A stretch of 64,000 nucleotides of DNA from Rhodoferax_B ferrireducens_A (lineage in GTDB: Bacteria > Pseudomonadota > Gammaproteobacteria > Burkholderiales > Burkholderiaceae_C), in contig NZ_JAVDXT010000001.1 in the NCBI RefSeq assembly GCF_031458075.1, forward strand, positions 310,001 to 374,000, written 5' to 3'. The notes under the pieces are model-generated. The model did no database searches. It was not told the origin of the DNA and worked only from the letters and a program-made list of their open reading frames with translations. Below, piece after piece: positions 35,049-41,254 of this stretch; positions within the stretch are counted from its first letter, which is position 1, and each line of letters opens with the position of its first letter. The translations under genes were made by a program, and so were the position numbers.

Positions 35049-35873
35049 TCAGTCGATCAACTGGCCGCCGTCGTGGAACGGGTAGGGGCCGGGAAACACG
35101 CCACTGGCCGCCAGGTGGCTGACCAGCTGCCCGCCATCGCCCAGCGCATGCAGCGCAAAGCCGGGCGGCTCCAGCATCCAGGCCGATGCCGCATCGGGCG
35201 CCAGATCCAGGCACACCTGGTGCGCTGGCGAGGGCACGGTCATGGCGATGCTGCCGCCAAAGCGCACATGGATGCTGCGGTGCAGATGGCCGCAAATGAT
35301 GCGCTCCACATTCGGGTGTTGCGCCACCAGCGCTTCCAGCGCGGCCGCGCCTTGCAGCAGGCCGATGTCGTCCATGTGGCCGATCAACGTGGCGAATGGC
35401 GGGTGGTGCATGGCGATGACCACCGGGCGGTCGCGGTGCTGGTCCAGCGTGTCGGCCAGCCACTGCAGGCGCTGCTCGCACAGGCTGCCATGGCTGGCAC
35501 CGGGTACGACAGTGTCGAGCGCGACCAGCTGCAAATCGCCCACCGCCACGCTGAACTGCACGAAGCCACTGCTACCCAAATAGCCGTGGTCGGCAAAGCT
35601 GGCGCGCAGCTGTTCGCGGTCGTCGTGGTTGCCGGGCATCAGATACACGGGCATGGCCAACGGTGCTAGCAGGCTGCGCAGGTGCGCGTACTCGGCGGCG
35701 CGGCCGAAGTCGGTCAGGTCACCGGTAATGACCACCGCATCGGGCTGCTGCGGCAGCCGCAGGATGCTGTCCACCGCCTGTTGCAGGTACGGCGCGGTGT
35801 CCAGCCGGCCATAGGCCAGGCGGCCAGGTTCGCGGATGTGCAGGTCGGAGAGTTGCAGCAGCAGAGTGGTCAT
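35049..35873 (-). CDS. Metallophosphoesterase (CpdA/GpdQ-like phosphodiesterase)
   Basis: 274 residues with the five metallophosphoesterase blocks: QLSDLHI (Dx H, residue 9 on), ITGDLTDFG, MPGNHDD, MHHPP and GHLHR. This set fits class III cyclic nucleotide phosphodiesterases and glycerophosphodiesterases of the CpdA/GpdQ group. No signal peptide. It is the last gene of the LacI-ABC operon, its ATG overlapping the ATPase stop by 4 bp, so it probably hydrolyses the imported compound, which suggests a phosphodiester as transport substrate. Confidence 0.86.
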   Translation of the reverse strand: MTTLLLQLSDLHIREPGRLAYGRLDTAPYLQQAVDSILRLPQQPDAVVITGDLTDFGRAAEYAHLRSLLAPLAMPVYLMPGNHDDREQLRASFADHGYLGSSGFVQFSVAVGDLQLVALDTVVPGASHGSLCEQRLQWLADTLDQHRDRPVVIAMHHPPFATLIGHMDDIGLLQGAAALEALVAQHPNVERIICGHLHRSIHVRFGGSIAMTVPSPAHQVCLDLAPDAASAWMLEPPGFALHALGDGGQLVSHLAASGVFPGPYPFHDGGQLID

Positions 35874-36928
35874 GCCATCTCCTCGCAGGACATCAGGCGT
35901 TCGGGGGCGATGTGTATGCCCACGGTGTCGCCCACCTTGGCCGGGTGGTCGCGCGGCACTTCGGCGTGCAGCGGCGCCTGGTCGGCCAGCGCCAGCGTGA
36001 GCTGCAAGCGGTCGCCCAGGAAGCTGCGGCGCTGCACCACGGCCTGGCCGGCGCCGGAATGGACCGGGCCGATCTGGATGTCTTCCGGGCGCACCAGCAG
36101 TGCCGTCTGGCCGGCGCGGGCCGGTGGGCATTCCAGCAGCAGGCCACCGAGTGGCAGCAGATTCCGCAGCAGCGCCGGGTTGTCTCGCTTCAGCGTATTT
36201 ACCCGGCCCAGGAACGCTGCCACAAACGGATGCCCAGGGCGGCGGTACAGGGTTTCGCCGTCGCCCACCTGCACGATGCGCCCGGCCTGCATCACCGCCA
36301 GGCGGTCGGCAATCGCCAGCGCTTCTTGCTGGTCGTGGGTCACGTGGATGGCGGTGATGTGCAGGCGGCGCAGCAGCTCCGCCAGTTCGTCGCGCAGCGA
36401 CTCCTTCAGCTTGGCGTCGAGCGCGGTCAGCGGCTCGTCGAGCAGCAGCACGCGCGGGCGCACTGCGACGGCCCGCGCCAGGGCCACGCGCTGGCGCTGG
36501 CCACCAGACAGCTCGGCCGGGCGCTTGTTTTCCAGGCCGTTCAGGCGCACCAGGTCGATGAGTTCACCGACGGCTTTGCGCTGTTCATCGGCGCTCACGC
36601 CGCGTATGCGCAGGCCGTAGCCGATGTTGGCCGCCACCGACATTTGCGGAAACAGCGCGTAGTGCTGGAACACCATGCCGATGCCGCGCCGCTCGATGGC
36701 CAGCGCCGTCACGTCCTCTCCGCCGAACAGAATGCGGCTGCCGGCGTCCGGCGTTTCCAGCCCGGCGATCAGGCGCAGCAAGGTGGTTTTGCCGCAGCCG
36801 GAGGGGCCCAGCAGGGCCAGCACCTCGCCGGGCTCAATGGCCAGCGTGGTGGGTTGCAGGCCGCGTGTGCCGTCCGCATAAGTCTTGGCGCAGTCGATCA
36901 CATCGACGCGCGTGCGTTCAAAGTTCAT
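35870..36928 (-). CDS. ABC transporter ATP-binding protein
   Basis: 352 residues. Walker A GPSGCGKTT (about 39-47), Q-loop, signature LSGGQRQRVALARA, Walker B VLLLDEPLTALD and H-loop THDQQEA, then a C-terminal TOBE-type regulatory domain (about 250-350). Organisation and length match the PotA/UgpC/FbpC import ATPases. The start at 36928 (MNFERTRVDV) overlaps the end of the preceding permease gene by 11 bp. Confidence 0.94.
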   Translation of the reverse strand: MNFERTRVDVIDCAKTYADGTRGLQPTTLAIEPGEVLALLGPSGCGKTTLLRLIAGLETPDAGSRILFGGEDVTALAIERRGIGMVFQHYALFPQMSVAANIGYGLRIRGVSADEQRKAVGELIDLVRLNGLENKRPAELSGGQRQRVALARAVAVRPRVLLLDEPLTALDAKLKESLRDELAELLRRLHITAIHVTHDQQEALAIADRLAVMQAGRIVQVGDGETLYRRPGHPFVAAFLGRVNTLKRDNPALLRNLLPLGGLLLECPPARAGQTALLVRPEDIQIGPVHSGAGQAVVQRRSFLGDRLQLTLALADQAPLHAEVPRDHPAKVGDTVGIHIAPERLMSCEEMA

Positions 36929-37715
36929 GGTGTTTCTCAATAAAGTGTCCCAGCCATTGCAGGCCCCACAGCACGGGCAGGATGACCAGCAAAAAGACCA
37001 GGGTGTAGGCCGAGCCGATTTCGATGCGCATCGACGCATAGCTGTCCGCCAGGCCGACCGGCAGGGTGCGCGTCAGCGGCGTGTGCAGCATCCAGGTCAG
37101 GTTGAATTCACCCACCGACAGGGTGAAGACCATCAGGCTGCCGGCGACGATGGCGGGCAGCACGGCGGGCACCAGCACGCCCATGAAGCGCTGGGTAAAG
37201 CTGGCGCCCAGCGAGCGTGCGGCTTCCTCCAGCGCCAGCAATTCGTGCCGGCGGAACGCGGCACCCACGGTGCGCACCATGAAGGGCAGGGTGAACACCA
37301 GGTGCCCGACCAGGATGAAGGCAAAGCTCTGGCGGAAGCTGCTGAGCTGCCCGTAGGCCAGGATCAGCGCCAGCGCGGTGGCCAGGCCGGGCACGGCCAC
37401 CGGCAGGGTCAGCAGCTCTTCAAACAGCCGCGCCCAGCGCGATGTGCTGCGCGCCAGCGCATAGGCGCAGGGCAGGCCCAGCAGCAGGCAGCCAACCACG
37501 CTGAGCAGGGCCAGCAGCAGCGACGCGGCCACGGTGCCGCCGTACACGTCCAACACCTCGCTGATCCAGCGCAGGGTCAGGCCGCTGGCCAGGCCGGTGC
37601 TGTAGTTGTTGACCAGGCCGGCCAGCACCGACAAGGCGATGGGTGCGACCATGAAGACGCTGACCAGCGCGGTCAGCGCCGGCAGCAGGAAGGGGAGTTG
37701 TCGTGGATGGGCCAT
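36918..37715 (-). CDS. ABC transporter permease (second)
   Basis: 265 residues with six predicted membrane helices and the EAA-type loop LALEEAARSLGASFTQRFM near residue 175. Resembles the second permease of PotBC/ThiP-type binding-protein-dependent importers. ATG 37715 is chosen because it begins just before the first helix; a longer frame to 37751 overlaps the other permease. The gap to that gene is 4 bp. Confidence 0.9.
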   Translation of the reverse strand: MAHPRQLPFLLPALTALVSVFMVAPIALSVLAGLVNNYSTGLASGLTLRWISEVLDVYGGTVAASLLLALLSVVGCLLLGLPCAYALARSTSRWARLFEELLTLPVAVPGLATALALILAYGQLSSFRQSFAFILVGHLVFTLPFMVRTVGAAFRRHELLALEEAARSLGASFTQRFMGVLVPAVLPAIVAGSLMVFTLSVGEFNLTWMLHTPLTRTLPVGLADSYASMRIEIGSAYTLVFLLVILPVLWGLQWLGHFIEKHHEL

Positions 37716-37719
37716 GGTG

Positions 37720-38529
37720 TCAGGCTCCCGCCGCCGCCGGGCCGGCCGCATGGCGCGCCAGGAACAGGCTTAGCCAGGTGATGGTGCCCAGCGTGATCGA
37801 CAGGCTGGCGGCCAGCGCGAAGTTGGCGTAGTTGGTGAACTCGTTATAGAGCGTGATGGGCAGCACTTCAAACTTGCTGGCCAGGGTAAAGGCCGTGCCG
37901 AAGGCGCCCATGGATGTAGCAAAAACAATAGCGCCACACGCAAGCGTGGTCTGCGCCAGCTCAGGAATCCATACATCTCTGGCAACGCGCCAGCGGGACG
38001 CGCCCAGCGAACGCGCGGCTTCTTCCAGCTGCGCGTCCATGGCGCTGGCGGCGGCGGTGTAGGTGGCGATGGCACGCGGCAGCGAGAAATACAGATAGCC
38101 CAGGAACAGGCCGGTCAGCCCGTAGGCAAAGGTGGTACGGCCCAGGCCCAGCCACTCGGTCAGATCGGCCACCAGGCCCTGGCGGCCACCGAGCAGGATG
38201 ATGAAGAAGCCGATGATCACGCCGGGGAACGACAGCGGCAAGGTCAGCAGCGACAGCAGCAGCGGCTTGGCCCTGAAGCGCTGCCGCGCCAGCGTGATGC
38301 CGACCAGGCCGCCGAGCAGCAGCGTGGCCAAGGTGACGGCCAGCGACAGGCCCAGCGTGTTCAGCAGGCTGCGCAGATAGCGGCTGTCAGTCAGCACCGC
38401 GAAATAGGTGGCCCAACCTTTGTCTGCCGGCAGTGCGAACAGGCGCACCACCGGCAGCAGCCAGAAGGCGGCGAAGAAGGCCACGGCCGGCGCCGCGCAG
38501 GCGCCCAGTAGGCGGGAGGGGGAAGTCAT
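37720..38529 (-). CDS. ABC transporter permease (first)
   Basis: 269 residues, six membrane helices and an EAA-type loop EEAARSLGASRWRVARD near residues 170-187. Pairs with the downstream permease to form the channel. At 37912-37960 the codons become AT-rich (GCT ATT GTT TTT GCT ACA) and the DNA looks like the window's two-hairpin repeat, yet the protein alignment is not obviously interrupted. The ATG at 38529 follows the binding protein gene by 32 bp. Confidence 0.9.
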   Translation of the reverse strand: MTSPSRLLGACAAPAVAFFAAFWLLPVVRLFALPADKGWATYFAVLTDSRYLRSLLNTLGLSLAVTLATLLLGGLVGITLARQRFRAKPLLLSLLTLPLSFPGVIIGFFIILLGGRQGLVADLTEWLGLGRTTFAYGLTGLFLGYLYFSLPRAIATYTAAASAMDAQLEEAARSLGASRWRVARDVWIPELAQTTLACGAIVFATSMGAFGTAFTLASKFEVLPITLYNEFTNYANFALAASLSITLGTITWLSLFLARHAAGPAAAGA

Positions 38530-38561
38530 GTGGGGCGCTCGTTTGCAGATTCTTTGCAGAT

Positions 38562-39572
38562 TTACTGCACGTCTTTGAGGTAGCGGTCCGAGAAGGCTTT
38601 TTGCACCGCAGCCATCTTGCCGTAGTCCACAGTCTTGGCGCGGGCGTACTCGCTGGCGGGCAGGAAGCGGGCCTGGATTTCCTTGGGCATGGCGGTGGCG
38701 CGTACTGGGCGCAGATAGGCGTTGGCCCACAGCGCCTGGCCTTCGTCGGACAGCACAAAGTCCAGCACCTTGTGGGCGTTGTCGGCGTGCGGCGCGTTGG
38801 CCACCTGGCTCATCACATAGGGCACCACCAAGCTGCCTTCGGCGGGGATGACGAACTGCACGTTCGCCTTGTCTTTGTACTTGGCGCGGTAGGCGTTGAA
38901 GTCGTAGTCCAGCAGGATGGCGATCTCACCCGACAGCACGCGCGCATAAGCCGTCTGCTTGGGCACGATGGGCTCGTTCTTTTGCAGCGCCTTGAAGTAG
39001 TCGATGCCGGGACCGAAATTGTCCAGCGTGCCGCCGCGCGCCTGGTTCACCGCCACGGCGCCCACGTAGCCCACAAAAGCCGAGGCCGGGTCCAGGTAGC
39101 CGATCAGGCCTTTGTAGTCGGGCTTGAGCAGGTCGGCCCAGGACTGCGGCACCGGCTTGCCCTTGAGCGCGTCCACATTCACCATGAAGCCCATGGTGCC
39201 GGAATGGATGCTGAACCAGTGGCCTTGCGGGTCTTTCAGACCGTCGGGGATATCGGCCCAGCCGGCGGGTTTGTAGGCGGCGACCACGCCTTCTTTTTGT
39301 GCCTGGATGGCGAAGGTCACGCCCAAGTAGGTCACGTCGGCCACCGGGCTGGCTTTCTCGGCCACCATCTGTGCCAGCGACTGGCCGGAGTTCTTGTTGT
39401 CGGGCGGCACGGTCACGCCGGTCTTGGCCTTGATGGCCTTGATCTGGCTGGCCCAGTCGGCCCATTCGGGCGGGCAGTTGTAGCAAATGGCATTCTGGGC
39501 GAAGGCGCTGGCACCGGCCAGGCCGAGTGCCAATAGCGCGGCGCGCGCCAGGGTTTGGAAGGGTTTACGCAT
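38562..39572 (-). CDS. ABC transporter periplasmic substrate-binding protein
   Basis: 336 residues. A Sec signal peptide (MRKPFQTLARAALLALGLAG, cleavage at AFAQNA) precedes an extracellular solute-binding protein family 1 fold: VADVTYLGVTFAIQAQKEGV, GFMVNVDALKGKPVPQSWAD, SGEIAILLDYDFNAY. Similar proteins bind iron(III), phosphonates, polyamines or phosphate esters; the ligand cannot be read from sequence. It is the first transporter gene after the LacI regulator (36-bp gap) in a six-gene operon. Confidence 0.9.
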   Translation of the reverse strand: MRKPFQTLARAALLALGLAGASAFAQNAICYNCPPEWADWASQIKAIKAKTGVTVPPDNKNSGQSLAQMVAEKASPVADVTYLGVTFAIQAQKEGVVAAYKPAGWADIPDGLKDPQGHWFSIHSGTMGFMVNVDALKGKPVPQSWADLLKPDYKGLIGYLDPASAFVGYVGAVAVNQARGGTLDNFGPGIDYFKALQKNEPIVPKQTAYARVLSGEIAILLDYDFNAYRAKYKDKANVQFVIPAEGSLVVPYVMSQVANAPHADNAHKVLDFVLSDEGQALWANAYLRPVRATAMPKEIQARFLPASEYARAKTVDYGKMAAVQKAFSDRYLKDVQ

Positions 39573-39608
39573 AAAAACTCCGTTGAGAAAGTTGCTGGGA
39601 AGGGGGAT

Positions 39609-40604
39609 TTAAGAAAGGGGTGCGCAGGACTCGCCGGCACGGAAACCATGGGCCAGCAGCACGCTGGAGGCGGGCGATACCGCTTCGCCGGCGGCCATAG
39701 CGGCCACCAGCAGTTGCACGCCGTGGCGGCCGATCTCGGCATTCGGCTGGGTGATAGTGCTGAGCATCGGCGTCAGGTCTTCGCCCAGCGCAATGCCGTC
39801 GAAGCCGGTGACGCTGATGTCCTGCGGCACGCGCAGGCCGGCCAGATGTGCGGCGCGGATGCTGCGGATAGCCAGCAGGTCGTTTGAGCACACCAGTGCG
39901 CTGGGGCGGGGGCTGCGCTGCAGCAGTGCGCAGATGTCCTGCACCGCGGTTTCGACAAACGGCACTTCCAGCCACTGCGTGCCGTCCAGCCCCAGCGCTT
40001 GCATGCCGGCGCTAAAGCCGCGCTGGCGTTGCTGGGCCCGGTCGGATGCGGCCAGCTGGCCGCTGATCAGCGTGATGCGGCGGTGGCCGAGGGCGGCCAG
40101 CCGCGCCACCAGCTCGTGCACGGCCCGCTCGCTGTCCACCGACACGCAAGGGTGGTCGGGGTGCTGGTTGTAGGCCAGCACATAGGGCAGGTTTGCCGTG
40201 CGCAGCCGGGCCAGCGCGCTGGATGTGGCCGGGTTGGATACCACCAGCAGCATGCCGTCCACATTGCCGGCCAGCAGCTGCTGTACGGCTAGTTCTTCGC
40301 TTTCCAGCCGGTAGTCGGTGGTGATGGGCAGGATGGCGTAGCCGGCGCTACTGGCGGCCTTGGCAATGCCGTCCAGGCATTCGGCGAACACCGGGTTCAG
40401 CAGGGTGGGCAACACCACGCCAATCACCCGGCTGCGCTGGGTGCGCAGGCTGCGGGCGCTGGCATTGGGTAAATAGGCCAGGGTTTGCGCCATCTGCAGC
40501 ACATGGGCGCGCGTCACGGCATTCACCGTGTCGGGGCGGTTGAAAACCCGCGATACGGTGGCCATGGATACGCCGGCCTGCTCTGCTACTTCTCGGATGC
40601 TCAC
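39609..40604 (-). CDS. LacI-family regulator of the ABC/phosphoesterase operon
   Basis: 331 residues with a GTG start at 40604: VSIREVAEQAGVSMATVSRVF is the canonical LacI helix-turn-helix, followed by the periplasmic-binding-like effector domain. AGGA lies 5 nt before the GTG. The in-frame ATG at 40679 would add 25 residues and place the operator inside the gene, so it is rejected. A perfect operator palindrome sits 15 bp upstream, suggesting autoregulation and control of the whole downstream operon. Confidence 0.88.
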   Translation of the reverse strand: MSIREVAEQAGVSMATVSRVFNRPDTVNAVTRAHVLQMAQTLAYLPNASARSLRTQRSRVIGVVLPTLLNPVFAECLDGIAKAASSAGYAILPITTDYRLESEELAVQQLLAGNVDGMLLVVSNPATSSALARLRTANLPYVLAYNQHPDHPCVSVDSERAVHELVARLAALGHRRITLISGQLAASDRAQQRQRGFSAGMQALGLDGTQWLEVPFVETAVQDICALLQRSPRPSALVCSNDLLAIRSIRAAHLAGLRVPQDISVTGFDGIALGEDLTPMLSTITQPNAEIGRHGVQLLVAAMAAGEAVSPASSVLLAHGFRAGESCAPLS

Positions 40605-40618
40605 GTTGTTGTCCTGAC

Positions 40619-40632
40619 TGAAAACGTTTTCA
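40619..40632. promoter_or_regulatory. Perfect LacI-type operator
   Basis: TGAAAACGTTTTCA is a perfect 14-bp palindrome centred on CG, the classic LacI/GalR-family form, located 15 bp upstream of the GTG start of the LacI-type gene. It would block or overlap the promoter of the regulator and transporter operon. Confidence 0.8.
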
Positions 40633-40688
40633 TTGGACAAGCTGGGCGTGACACCGTGATGACAGGAGCACCGGCGCAAACGCGGGGC

Positions 40689-40714
40689 AAAAAAAAGCCC
40701 GCATCCGCGGGCTT
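40689..40714 (-). terminator. Intrinsic terminator of ileS-lspA
   Basis: AAGCCCGC (40695-40702) pairs with GCGGGCTT (40707-40714) around ATCC, preceded on the plus strand by A8, so the minus-strand transcript ends in a U-run. It lies 30 bp after the lspA stop. Confidence 0.85.
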
Positions 40715-40744
40715 CAGGAACAGGGCGAAGGGCCTATCGAGAAC

Positions 40745-41254
40745 CTATTTGCCGCGCTTGACCCGTAGCAGCTCGTCCAGGATCAGGCAGATCGCGCCCA
40801 GGGTGATGGCGGCGTCGGCCAGGTTGAAGGCCGCGAAGTGCATGCCGCGCCAGTGGAAGTCCAGGAAGTCCACCACATAGCCGTGCATCATCCTGTCGAT
40901 CACATTGCCGATGGCGCCGCCGAGCACGCAGGCCATGGCGAACGAGAACAGCTTTTGCCCTGCATGCTTGCGCAGCATCCAGATGATGAACAGCGCAGCC
41001 GCTACGCCTATGCCGGTAAAGAACCAGCGCTGCCAGCCACCCGCACCGGCCAGGAAGGAGAAGGCCGCGCCGGTGTTGTGGGCGCGCACGATGTTGAAGA
41101 AGCCGGTGACCCGCGTGCTGTCGCCGAGCTGGTAGTAGCCAGTGATCAGCACCTTGGTGAACTGGTCCAGGATCAGGATGATCAGCGCCAGGCCGAGCCA
41201 GGGGAGCCAGCTGGCGCTGGACTTGCCGAAGCTGGTTTTGCCGCGGGTCGCCAT
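40745..41254 (-). CDS. lspA: Lipoprotein signal peptidase (signal peptidase II)
   Basis: 169 residues and four membrane helices. Conserved blocks DQFTKVLI, HNTGAAFSFL, GNVIDR and FNLADAAI carry the two catalytic aspartates. It cleaves diacylglyceryl-modified prolipoproteins, of which several are encoded in this window. The ATG overlaps the ileS stop (TAATG), so the two are translationally coupled, an arrangement common in proteobacteria. Confidence 0.96.
   Translation of the reverse strand: MATRGKTSFGKSSASWLPWLGLALIILILDQFTKVLITGYYQLGDSTRVTGFFNIVRAHNTGAAFSFLAGAGGWQRWFFTGIGVAAALFIIWMLRKHAGQKLFSFAMACVLGGAIGNVIDRMMHGYVVDFLDFHWRGMHFAAFNLADAAITLGAICLILDELLRVKRGK

Noticed and set aside
40605..40679. 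Upstream ATG for the LacI-type gene
   Set aside because: It would add 25 residues before a canonical helix-turn-helix start and place a perfect operator palindrome in the coding sequence.
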